Below, piece after piece: positions 36,614-45,600 of a stretch of 64,000 bases of DNA (positions are counted from its first letter, which is position 1; each line of letters opens with the position of its first letter). The stretch lies in assembly GCA_016714045.1 (NCBI GenBank), contig JADJNY010000001.1, positions 124,001-188,000 on the forward strand, given 5' to 3'. The notes under the pieces are model-generated. The model did not search any database and was not told where the DNA came from. It was given only the letters and a program-made list of their open reading frames with translations. Position numbers and translations under genes: made by a program. This DNA comes from Planctomycetota bacterium (GTDB lineage Bacteria > Planctomycetota > UBA1135 > GCA-002686595).

Positions 36614-36645
36614 GCGGGACCATCGGGTGCATCCGTTGGTCCCGC
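36614..36645 (+). terminator. Rho-independent terminator after the small gene
   Basis: A perfect 9-bp inverted repeat, GCGGGACCA (36614-36622) and TGGTCCCGC (36637-36645), with a 14-nt loop is followed on the plus strand by TTCCTTTTCCC. It lies 64 bp after the small gene's stop and 53 bp before the end of the convergent kinase gene. Confidence 0.75.
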
Positions 36646-36697
36646 TTCCTTTTCCCTGCTTGCCGCCGCGTGCGGATTCGTTGCGTGCGAGCCCGCG

Positions 36698-37525
36698 TCA
36701 AGCGATCGGCCAGCGCGCGATCGGCGCGGAACGGCCGCGCCATTCGCCCGGCCGCGCGGCGAGGCGCTGCACGAGCGCGGCGCGCTCGCGCTCGATGGCG
36801 CGCAGGAAAGGCGCGCGGTCGCCGATCGGTTTCCCTTGCGCGGCGCGCCCGCGCTCGTAGGCGTCGAGGAACGCGCGCTGCGCCTCCGCGCCCAGATCCT
36901 CCGGCGCGCGCAGCAGGAAGCACGCGAGGTCGTACGCGGGACCGCGGAGTTGCAGCCGCTCGCCGCCCTTCCAGCAGTCGAGGAACCACGTGCACCCGCC
37001 GCTCGGCTCCGCGTGCACGAGCACGTTGCGCGGGTAGAGGTCGCGGTGCACGAAGTGGAGCGCGTGCATGCGCGCCGTCTCGCGCGCGAGCTCGTCCAGG
37101 AGGTACGCGCGCTCCGTCGCTCCGCCGTCGCGCAGGACGTCCTCGAGCGTGCGCGCGGGCTCGACGGCGCGCGTCGCGAGCGCTTGGAACCAAGGCGCGC
37201 CGCCGCGCGCGATCACGGCGGAGAGGAGCGGCTCGGGCGCGAGGAAGAGGCGCTCGCGCAACCAGAGCAGGTTCGCGTGTTCGCGCTCGCGCGGCAGCGG
37301 GCTTTGGAAGAGCGCGCGCTTCAGCGCCCAGCGCAAGCGAGCGCGGCCCGCGAGCGGGCTCGCCTTGACGAACGCGCGGCCGCCGGCGAGCTCGACGAAG
37401 CCCGCCGCACGCGCCCCGTCCCGCGCGAGGCGCAGGACGAGCTCGCGTCCCTCGCCGACGACGTCCGCGTCGCGCGCGCGGAGCTCGAGCGTGCCGAGCG
37501 GGCTCTCAGATCGGAGCTTGTCCAA
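36698..37525 (-). CDS. InaA/KdkA-type lipopolysaccharide kinase
   Basis: Protein-kinase-like fold of 275 residues that in its family phosphorylates lipopolysaccharide core sugars or Kdo. Motifs: a Lys in GGRAFVKASPL, the catalytic loop HRDLYPRNVLV and the metal-binding FLDCWKGG, all in kinase order. The start is TTG at 37525, overlapping the methyltransferase gene by 20 bp; GGCGGAG precedes it and no better in-frame start keeps the N terminus. Translational coupling to the methyltransferase suggests the two act in the same envelope-glycan modification. Confidence 0.82.
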   Translation of the reverse strand: MDKLRSESPLGTLELRARDADVVGEGRELVLRLARDGARAAGFVELAGGRAFVKASPLAGRARLRWALKRALFQSPLPREREHANLLWLRERLFLAPEPLLSAVIARGGAPWFQALATRAVEPARTLEDVLRDGGATERAYLLDELARETARMHALHFVHRDLYPRNVLVHAEPSGGCTWFLDCWKGGERLQLRGPAYDLACFLLRAPEDLGAEAQRAFLDAYERGRAAQGKPIGDRAPFLRAIERERAALVQRLAARPGEWRGRSAPIARWPIA

Positions 37526-38264
37526 GCGCTCCGCCGGCCGGATCGAGGCCGAAGTCGAGGAAGCGCGCGCGCGTTTCGGCGCCGTTCCGTGCGCGCGCGT
37601 CGACGGGCGCCTTCTTGTGCGCGACGACGAACGCCTGCTGCGACACGAACCGGAACGAGTGGTGGAACCCGACGACCTCGGCGCCCGCGGCGTCGAAGAG
37701 CGCGCGCAAAGTCCGCTTCTGGATCGCGCGTCGGCCGCGCGGACCCTCGGCGCGCCGCAGGCCCATGCTCCGGCGGACGGCGTGCAGCGAGGCCGCGTCC
37801 CAGAACGACGCGACGACGAGGCGGTGCGAAACGCGCACGAGCTCGTTGACGGCGAGCGCGAGCTCCTCCGTCGCGTGCAGGTGGTGCAGGAGCCGCACGC
37901 ACACGACGACGTCGAAGCTGTCGTCCTGGAACGGGAGGCGCGCGACGGAGCCTTGCACGAGGCCCGACGCGCCCGCGCGTTGCGCCTCGCCGAGCATCGA
38001 GGCGGAGATGTCGATGCCGACGTAGCGCAGGCCGCGGCGTTCGAGCATCGGACGCAGGCGGCCCGTCCCGCACGGCGCGTCGAGGACGGGCTTCAGGCCG
38101 CGGCGCACGGCGTGGCGCGCGAGGATGCGCTCGACGAGCAACGGATCGCGCAGCGCGGAGCGCGCGGTCGACCAGCGGCGGGTCGCGTAGTGCTGGCCGG
38201 AGTGGGGGTCTTGCCACTTTGCGTCGGAGCTCGGCATCGAGGGGCCCGTCGGCTCGGGGTCCAT
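37506..38264 (-). CDS. Class I SAM-dependent methyltransferase
   Basis: 252-residue methyltransferase. The SAM-binding motif I is LDAPCGTGRLRPML (about residues 60-73), motif II YVGIDIS, and the post-I region FDVVVCVRLLHHLHA matches the UbiE/type 11 family. Target unknown. The N terminus contains KWQDPHSGQHYATRRWSTARSA, a segment shared with methyltransferases next to lipopolysaccharide kinases. ATG 38264 was used; the Met at residue 10 is an alternative. It ends inside the start of the InaA-type kinase gene. Confidence 0.83.
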   Translation of the reverse strand: MDPEPTGPSMPSSDAKWQDPHSGQHYATRRWSTARSALRDPLLVERILARHAVRRGLKPVLDAPCGTGRLRPMLERRGLRYVGIDISASMLGEAQRAGASGLVQGSVARLPFQDDSFDVVVCVRLLHHLHATEELALAVNELVRVSHRLVVASFWDAASLHAVRRSMGLRRAEGPRGRRAIQKRTLRALFDAAGAEVVGFHHSFRFVSQQAFVVAHKKAPVDARARNGAETRARFLDFGLDPAGGALGQAPI

Positions 38265-38326
38265 GACGCGGGCGAGTCTAGCGCGGCGGCGGCCGTCTTT
38301 CCCGCGCGGAGCGGGGCGTCGAGCCG

Positions 38327-39169
38327 TCAGGGGCCGAGGAGGAGGCTCGCGAGCACGCGCTCGAACACGATCCGCCGGTAGCGCGCGGTCGACCGCACGT
38401 CATCGCGGGGGCGGATGTCCTGCGCGGAGCTCGCGGCGATCGCGGCATGGACGCGCGCGGGTTCGAGCGGGCCGCCGAGGAGCGCGCGCTCGAGCGCCGC
38501 GAGCCTTACGCTGCGCTCCGCGAGCGATCCGGCGCCGCCGCGCAGCGCGAGGACGTGCCCGCGTTTGTCGAGGCTCCAGCACAGGGCGACGACGAGCTTC
38601 GCGATCGACTGGGCGCGGCGCGTGCCGACCTTGCGGAAGCGGCGGGTCTCATTCGGCGGTCGCGCAGGCACGAAGACGGACTCGATCAGCTCGTCCGCCG
38701 CGCGCGCGGTCGTTCGGTAGCCCGTGAGGAACTCGTCGACGGGGAGCTCGCGCAACCCGCGCAGCGACGCGAGCCGCACGCGCACGCCGAGGGCCAAGAG
38801 CACCGGGTTCAGATCCGCCGCGGGCGACGCCGTGCCGAGGTTCCCGCCGAGCGTCGCGCGGTTCTGGATCTGAACGGCGCCGACCTCGCGCGCGGCGACG
38901 ACGAGCAGGTCGGCGCACGACGCGGCGAGCGGCGAGCGCAGGAGGTCCGCGCACGTCGTCCGCGCGCCGAAGCGCGCGCCGCCGTCCTCCGCGCGTTCGT
39001 ACGCGAGCTCGGCGACCTTCCACACGTCGACGACGCGCTCGGGCGCGTTGCGCCCGCTCTCGAGCTCGACCATCAGGTCCGTGCCGCCGGCGAGCACGCG
39101 CGTCGACGCGTCGGCGTCGCGCAGCGCGCGCAGGGCGTCCTCGAGCGTGCGCGGCGAGAGGACCTTCAC
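38327..39169 (-). CDS. Xanthine dehydrogenase-type FAD subunit
   Basis: Medium, FAD-binding subunit (280 residues) of a molybdenum hydroxylase. FAD signatures: LAGGTDLMVELESG near residue 27 and QIQNRATLGGNLGTASPAADL near residue 100. GTG start at 39169 overlaps the stop of the 2Fe-2S gene (GTGA). With its two neighbours it forms a complete three-subunit enzyme of the xanthine dehydrogenase/CO dehydrogenase superfamily. Confidence 0.9.
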   Translation of the reverse strand: MKVLSPRTLEDALRALRDADASTRVLAGGTDLMVELESGRNAPERVVDVWKVAELAYERAEDGGARFGARTTCADLLRSPLAASCADLLVVAAREVGAVQIQNRATLGGNLGTASPAADLNPVLLALGVRVRLASLRGLRELPVDEFLTGYRTTARAADELIESVFVPARPPNETRRFRKVGTRRAQSIAKLVVALCWSLDKRGHVLALRGGAGSLAERSVRLAALERALLGGPLEPARVHAAIAASSAQDIRPRDDVRSTARYRRIVFERVLASLLLGP

Positions 39170-39720
39170 GCGCGGCCTCCGCTCGGGGAGTCGGTCGGCC
39201 GCTCGGGGGAGTGCGTGCTCGTGCTCCCCGCGCCTTCCTCGCGCGCCGCGCGCACCGCGGCCGAGAGGATCTTGCCGTAGCCCGTGCAGCGGCACAGGTT
39301 GCCCGCGAGCGCCTCGCGCGCGCCCTCGACCGTCGGCTCGACGCGCTCGCGCGCGCACGCGTCGATCCACGCGCGCGTCGCCGTGATCATGCCGGGCGTG
39401 CAGATGCCGCACTGCGCGCCGCCTTCGGCGAGGAACGCGGCGCGGATCGACTCGAGCCCCGGGCCTTCGACCGTGCGCACGTCGGCGCCTTGGACCTGGC
39501 ACGCGGGCACGAGGCATGCGAGCGTCGCCTCGCCGTCGACGAGCACCGTGCACGCGCCGCACTCGCCCTCGCCGCAGCCTTCCTTCGTGCCGGTGAGCGC
39601 GAGCTCCTCCCGCAGCACGTCGAGCAGGCGGCGCAGCGGCGGAACGCGCAGCACGCGCTCGACGCCGTTGACGCGCAAGCGGAGCTCAATCGGTTCGCCG
39701 CCTTCGAAACGCGATCTCAT
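39166..39720 (-). CDS. Xanthine dehydrogenase-type 2Fe-2S subunit
   Basis: Small subunit carrying two [2Fe-2S] clusters. N-terminal plant-type cluster: EGCGEGECGACTVLVDG plus a fourth Cys in LACLVPAC. Second cluster: QCGICTPGMI and LCRCTGYGKI. The ATG at 39720 has GGAGG seven bases upstream; an in-frame GTG at 39777 is less likely. The tail after residue 160 is a Ser/Thr/Pro-rich extension without family conservation. It is cotranslated with the FAD subunit. Confidence 0.92.
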   Translation of the reverse strand: MRSRFEGGEPIELRLRVNGVERVLRVPPLRRLLDVLREELALTGTKEGCGEGECGACTVLVDGEATLACLVPACQVQGADVRTVEGPGLESIRAAFLAEGGAQCGICTPGMITATRAWIDACARERVEPTVEGAREALAGNLCRCTGYGKILSAAVRAAREEGAGSTSTHSPERPTDSPSGGRA

Positions 39721-39832
39721 GCGCGGTCCTCCGCCGCAAAGCGGCGCGTGCGGGAGCAGCTCGAGCTGGCGCGGCACGCGTCCCGCTGGGTGCCCGCGCT
39801 CTGCGCCGTCGCGTTTCCGTCGCGTCGCGTGT

Positions 39833-42256
39833 TCATGTCCGCTCCTCCGGATGCGCCGCGAGCCACGCGTCGAGGATGCGCTCGGGCGTCGCCGGGACGT
39901 GAGCGAGGTGCAGGCCGAGCGCGTCCTCGATCGCGGCGAACACCGCCGGCGCGCCGCCGTCCATCGGGAGCTCGCCGACGCCCTTCGCGCCGAACGGGCC
40001 GTGCGAGTAGGGGACCTCGACGAGCGCGATCTCCATCGGCGGCGCGTCGAGCGTCGTCGGCACGATGCACGTCGCCATTCGGTCCTGCTCGAAGCGGCCC
40101 GCGCGCGTCGAGATGACCTCGAGCTGCGACCAGCCGAGCGCTTGCAGGCTGCCGCCTTCGATCTGGCCCTCGACGAGCCGCGGCTGGAGCGCCTTGCCGA
40201 CGTCGACGGTGCTCCAGAAGCGCGTGACGCGCACGTCGAAGGTGACGGGATCGACCTCGACCTCGGCGAGGTCCGCGGCCCAGCCGTAGACCGGGTACGC
40301 GTCGCCGCGATAGTGCGCGTCGTCCCACTGGAGCCCGGGCGGCGAGTGGTACGTGACCGTGACGACGCCGTCGCCGCCGCGCGCGAGGAAGGCGCGGGCG
40401 CGATCGCGGAAGCTCGCGGAGGAGCGCGCGTCGTCGCCGCGCGTCGCGGTCGAGCTCGCCGGGCCGTCCGCGGTTCGCGGGCTCGTGCGAAGCGCTCCGC
40501 CGTCGTCGCGCGCGCTCCCGTCGATGCGCGCGACGAGCTCTCTGCACGCGTTCGCGAGGCACCCGCCGACGACCATGCACGTGCGCGACGCGACCGTCGG
40601 GCCCGAGTCGGGCACGCGCGCCGTGTCCGGCGTCGCGACGACGACGTCGGCGAGCTCCGCGCCGAGCGCCTCCGCCGCGATCGCCTCGAAGAGCGCGTTC
40701 GTGCCCTGGCCGATCTCGGTCGAGCCGGCGAGCACTTCGACGCGGCCGTCGGGAAGGAGCGCGACGCGCACGCGGCCCTTCAGCATCTCCTCGCCCGAAC
40801 CCGTGAAGCCGGCGCCGTGGAAGAAGAAGGAGAGCCCGCGGCCGCGCAGCGGAGCGGTCGACGCGCGCGCGGTGTCCGGACGAAGTGACGCGCTCCAGTT
40901 CGGAACCGCGCTCGCGTTCGGAACCGCGCTCGCGTTCGGGGCCGCGTTCGGCGCCACGTTCCCGTTCGACACCACGTTCGCGCTCGACACCGCCTTCGCG
41001 CTCGGCGCGCGTCCGCACCACGCGTGTTGGCGGAACCCGGTGCGCGCGAGGAGCTCTTCCAGCACCTCCGTCGAGCCGACGCTCTCCTTCAGCAACTGCC
41101 CCGTCGCCGTCGTGTCGCCGAGGCGCAGGCGGTTCGTCCAGCGCAGCTCCGCCGGGTGGATCCCGAGCGCGCGCGCGACGCGGTCCATCTGTCGCTCGAC
41201 CGCGAAGCACGTCTGCGGCGCGCCGAACCCGCGGAACGCGCCGTAAGGGACGTGGTTCGTGCCGACGACGCGCCCGCGGATGCGCACGTTCTCACAGCGA
41301 TACGGCCCCGCGGCGTGGATGCACCCGCGCGAGAGCACGACCGGCGACAGCGTCGTGTACGCGCCGCCGTCGAAGAGCACGTCGACGTCCATCGCGAGCA
41401 GCGTCCCGTCTTCGGCGACGAGCGTCTTGTGCCGCACGCGCGACGGATGGCGCTTGGGCGTGACGGCGAGGTCCTCGTGGCGCTCGTAGAGGAGCTTCAC
41501 GGGCCTGCCGCACTGCTTCGCGAGCAGCGCGGCGTGGCACGCGACGACGCTCGGGTACTCCTCCTTGCCGCCGAAGCCGCCGCCGGTCTCGCACTGGACG
41601 ACGCGCGCCTTCTCGAGCGGGACGCCCATGCAGCGCGCGAGCGCCTTGCGCACGTAGTGCGGGCACTGGAGCGAGCCCTTCACCGTGATCGATCCGTCCG
41701 CGTCCGGCGGCCACGCGATCCCGCCCTGCGGCTCGATGTAGAGCTGCTCCTGCGAGTCCGTGTGGTACGTGCTCTCGATCACGCGCGCGCCGCGCGGCGG
41801 AGCGGCGAACGCGCGCTCCACGTCGCCCTTGTCGATGTCGATCGCCTTGAAGACTTGCGTGGAGCGCTCGAGGTCGAGCACGGGCTCCAGCGGCGCGATC
41901 TTCGGCTTGATCGCCGCCAGCGCGGCGAGCAGCGTCGCGCGATCGGGCGCCGCGACGAGCAGCAGCGGCTCGCCCCAGTGCCGCACCTCGGTCGTCGCGA
42001 GCACGGGCTGGTCGTCGACGATCAACGCCTGCACGTTCTCACCGGGCACGTCCTCGGGCCCGACGACGACGACGCGCGCGAAGTCGAATGCGGGGTCGCG
42101 CTCGAACCCGAGCAAGCGCCCGCGCGCGACGTCCGAGCGCACGGTCCCGCCGATCCACGCGCCCGGCACGTCGAGGTCCGCGACATAGAGCGCGCGGCCT
42201 TCGACCTTGGCCGGCCCCTCGGGCCGCGGGACGTTCGTGCCGACGATGCGGGTCAT
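39833..42256 (-). CDS. Xanthine dehydrogenase-type molybdopterin subunit
   Basis: Large catalytic subunit (807 residues) binding the molybdopterin cytosine dinucleotide cofactor. Family blocks: GGGFGGKEEYPSV, YGAFRGFGAPQ, GSTEIGQGTNALFEAIAAEALG, and the catalytic Glu in GPFGAKGVGELPM near the C terminus. The Cys-containing active-site loop of CO dehydrogenase is absent, so xanthine or an aromatic aldehyde/purine is more likely than CO. Xanthine would link it to guaD in this window. ATG at 42256. An Asn/Ala/Ser/Pro-rich insert near residue 430 comes from an 18-bp DNA repeat. It is transcribed with the two smaller subunits. Confidence 0.9.
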   Translation of the reverse strand: MTRIVGTNVPRPEGPAKVEGRALYVADLDVPGAWIGGTVRSDVARGRLLGFERDPAFDFARVVVVGPEDVPGENVQALIVDDQPVLATTEVRHWGEPLLLVAAPDRATLLAALAAIKPKIAPLEPVLDLERSTQVFKAIDIDKGDVERAFAAPPRGARVIESTYHTDSQEQLYIEPQGGIAWPPDADGSITVKGSLQCPHYVRKALARCMGVPLEKARVVQCETGGGFGGKEEYPSVVACHAALLAKQCGRPVKLLYERHEDLAVTPKRHPSRVRHKTLVAEDGTLLAMDVDVLFDGGAYTTLSPVVLSRGCIHAAGPYRCENVRIRGRVVGTNHVPYGAFRGFGAPQTCFAVERQMDRVARALGIHPAELRWTNRLRLGDTTATGQLLKESVGSTEVLEELLARTGFRQHAWCGRAPSAKAVSSANVVSNGNVAPNAAPNASAVPNASAVPNWSASLRPDTARASTAPLRGRGLSFFFHGAGFTGSGEEMLKGRVRVALLPDGRVEVLAGSTEIGQGTNALFEAIAAEALGAELADVVVATPDTARVPDSGPTVASRTCMVVGGCLANACRELVARIDGSARDDGGALRTSPRTADGPASSTATRGDDARSSASFRDRARAFLARGGDGVVTVTYHSPPGLQWDDAHYRGDAYPVYGWAADLAEVEVDPVTFDVRVTRFWSTVDVGKALQPRLVEGQIEGGSLQALGWSQLEVISTRAGRFEQDRMATCIVPTTLDAPPMEIALVEVPYSHGPFGAKGVGELPMDGGAPAVFAAIEDALGLHLAHVPATPERILDAWLAAHPEERT
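40898..40999. repeat. 18-bp in-frame tandem repeat inside the molybdenum subunit gene
   Basis: Units of GTTCGGAACCGCGCTCGC start at 40898 and 40916 (identical), with degenerate copies at 40946, 40964 and 40982 and a 12-bp partial unit at 40934. All lengths are multiples of three. On the coding strand each unit encodes the hexapeptide ASAVPN or a variant, giving a 34-residue low-complexity insert at a likely surface loop. Confidence 0.85.
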
Positions 42257-42624
42257 CGCGCGAGACGATCGCGTTTCGCGCAGAGCGGAGCAACAGGCTC
42301 GACGGACGCGGGCTCCCGAGCCGCGCCGGACGCGGCGACGCGTCGTCGCCGGAGAGCCGAGAAACGCGCGCGCTCGTCGTCGGCGGAAAGCACACGGCGT
42401 GAGATCGGGGGGCAAAGCCCGACAGTGCCGAAGCAGCGCCGATCGACAGCACTTTCGAGCGCATTTCGAGCGGCGGAATCGAGTTCGTCATACAGCCAGA
42501 AGTTCTTGAAGAGAAGGGCGTTGCGTGCTTCTCACTCTTCGCGATCGCGGGTAGAGATGAGGTACGCGCCGCGCGCTCCATCGTCGCGTTCTGCAGCGCG
42601 TCTTCCCGTCCTGGACCCTCCGCC
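42257..42624. other. Divergent intergenic region
   Basis: 368 bp between the start of the molybdenum subunit gene (minus strand) and the FG-GAP protein gene (plus strand). No ORF with coding bias was seen. The stretch 42480-42545 is richer in A/T than its surroundings and is the likely promoter zone for the FG-GAP gene, but no clear -35/-10 pair was identified. Confidence 0.5.
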
Positions 42625-45600
42625 ATGCGCTACCTCTCCGTTCATCGTCTCGTCCTTTCGTCGAGTTGCGTCCTCGTCGCGCTCTCGATCGGAGCGCCCG
42701 TGTCCTCGGGCGCACAGCGAGCCTCCGAGCCCGGACCCGACGCGGCGAACGGAGCTCGGTCGTCGTCCGCGGCGGAGGCGTCGCGAGACGGCACGGAGCG
42801 CTGGACCTCGAGCGCGAGCGGAGGTCTTTCGATCTCCCTCGCGCACGAGCCGCTCACGGCGGAACTCGCGCCGCGCGGCGTGACGGTGCGCGCGACGTCG
42901 TCGACGCTGACGCGCGAACAGCGCGAGGTCGAGCTCGTGCTGCGCACGACGTCGTTCGGTCGCCTCGGCGCGCCGAAGGAGCTCGGTGCGGGACGCGTCG
43001 AGCACGACGGCGAGCGCGCGCTGCTCGTGCGCGACGAGCTCGTCGAGTGGTTCGAGCCTCGGTCGCACGGCCTCGAGCACGGCTGGACGATCGCGGCGCC
43101 GCCGGCCGGGGAGCGCACATCTGCGTTGTGGATCGGGCTCGAGTTCACGGGGCTGCACCCGCAGCTCGCGGAGGACGGCAAGAGCGCGGCGCTCGTCGAC
43201 GAGCGTGCGCAGCATCGCCTCTACTACCGCGGCTTGCTGGCGGTGGATGCGACGGGAAAGGAGTTGGAGGCGCGGTTGTGCGTCCGTGCCGCGGGGGTCG
43301 GAATCCAATTCGACGATGAGCATGCGCGATACCCGATCGTAGTCGACCCGATTCTGAGCACGATCGCATGGGCCTTCGAGGTGGATCAAGCAGGCGCAGA
43401 CTTGGGGCAAGCGAGCACGGCGGGCGATGTAAACGGCGACGGGTATAGCGACCTACTCGTTGCTGCCCGCTGGTATGACGGCATCAATGGAGCTGACGCG
43501 GGGGTCGCATGGTGCTTTCATGGCAGCGCCAGCGGCCTGAGTCTGACTCCCAGTTGGGTCAGCTTTGGTCCAGTGCAGGCAGGGGCGTGGTTCGGTTCGA
43601 GCCTCTGTGCATTGGGTGACATCAACGGCGATCGATTCGACGACGTGGCGATTGCTGCACCCCTCTACTCGGGCCCGGAGTCGGAGGAAGGAGTTGTCTA
43701 CGTCTACCTCGGCTCGGCTGGAGGTCTGCAGTCGACGCCGCACTGGGTGATCGAAGGAAACACACCAAATGCCCACTTCGGTGGCGACCTAGAACATGTG
43801 GGCGATGTGAATGGTGATGGGTTGTCGGACTTGGCCGTGTGCACGTCTGCCAGTGGCGTTGCTGGATTCGCCCGAGTCTATGCTGGCACTTCGAATCCTA
43901 GTCCGGGAGCACCGCTCTGGAGCATGACTGCCGCCGGTCTCGCAGCATTTGGAGTGCTACCGACACACTTTGACTACCTGGGCAATTCACCGCACGTTGG
44001 CGGAGCCGGCGACGTCGATGGCGACGGCTACGATGACCTGCTGCTGGGTTGTGGATTCTACGAGCTGAATGGAGTTCCGGGCCGTGCGTTTCTGTTCCGG
44101 GGTGGGCCTAGCGGTCCCTCGACGGTGCCCGTGTGGTCGGCCACGGGACCAGTTTCAGAGGCCAGCTTCGGCTTGATGCCTCGCAGCGCTGGTGACCTGA
44201 ACGGCGATGGACTCAGTGACGTCATCATAGGTGATCCTCACTACTCTGATGGAAGTTCTGGCGCTGTCCTTGTGTACATTAGCAATCCGCAGGCGCTCCC
44301 TACGCTGCTGCCAACGAGTCCATCTCAGATCCTGACATCTCCGAGTGCCGGCGCGTTCTTTGGCGGCAGCCGGGGTTCGATGTCATGTGGAGATGTAGAT
44401 GGTGATGCCATTCCGGATGTTATCGTCGGCGGATGGCGGAACGCAGGCCAATCGGGGCGAGCCTGGTTGTTCAAGGGGTCTGCTGTCAGCCCCTGGTTGA
44501 GTCCGACGCCCGACTCGAGCATCTCGAGTGGGCAGTCGAACGGGCTTCTCGGCTTCTTCGCAGGCACAGCAGGGGACGTCAATGGGGATGGGCGGTCCGA
44601 CGCGTATGTAACGCACCTGCGCTTCGACAATCCTGAACTCGACGAGGGCACTCTCTACGTATTTTACGGTCAGCCACAGGAAACTCCGTTGCATGTGCCC
44701 CTCGCCATCCAGACCTCCAGCCTCACAGGCACGACGGGCTCCAGTTTCGCGACGGCACTGACGACAGCCGGCGACGCGAACGGCGACGGCTTCAGCGACC
44801 TCCTCGTCGGTTCCCCAGGCTTCCAAGGCGCGTTCGCGAACGAGGGCCGGGTTGCGCTCTATCGGGCCAAGAGCGATGGGACCGGGCTCGAGAACGCGAG
44901 CATCTGGTCGTTCTCGGGCGGTCAAACCGACGCGCGCCTCGGTACGTCGGTGACCTTCGCGGGTGACGTCAACAACGACGGCTTCACCGACGTGCTCGTG
45001 GGTGCGCCCGGGTTCGCGACCGATCTGACGCAGTTCCAAGAGGGCAAGGCCTTCCTCTTCCTCGGCACGTCGAGCGGAGTGTTGTCGGGCACGCCGTCCT
45101 GGACGTTCGAGGGCGACGCGATCAACGCGAAGTTCGGTCAAGCGCTCGCGGGTGCCGGCGACGTGAACGGCGACGGCTACGCGGACGTGTTCGTCGGCGC
45201 GCCGGGTGCGACCGTTGGCGGTCTACAGGATTCGGGCCGTGTCTATGTCTTCTTGGGCTCGCCGACCGGGCTTGGGGCGACCCCTGCGCTCGTGCTGGAC
45301 AACCCCGTGACCGGCGATGCGCGGTTCGGAGCCTCGCTGGCCAACGCGGGCGATCTCAATCGTGACGGCCAGACCGATCTCGTCGTCGGCGCGCCGGATT
45401 ACTCGAATCCGGAGAGCGAGGAGGGGCGTGTGTACGTCTTCCTCGGGAGTGCCGCGGGCGTCGTCCCCACACCGGCCTTCACGGTGGAGTCCGATCTCGT
45501 CGGCGCGCACCTTGGAACCGCCGTGTCCGGCGCCGGCGACGTCGATGCGGACGGGTACGCCGACATCCTGGTCGGAGCACCCGATACGCTCGGTGGGGGG

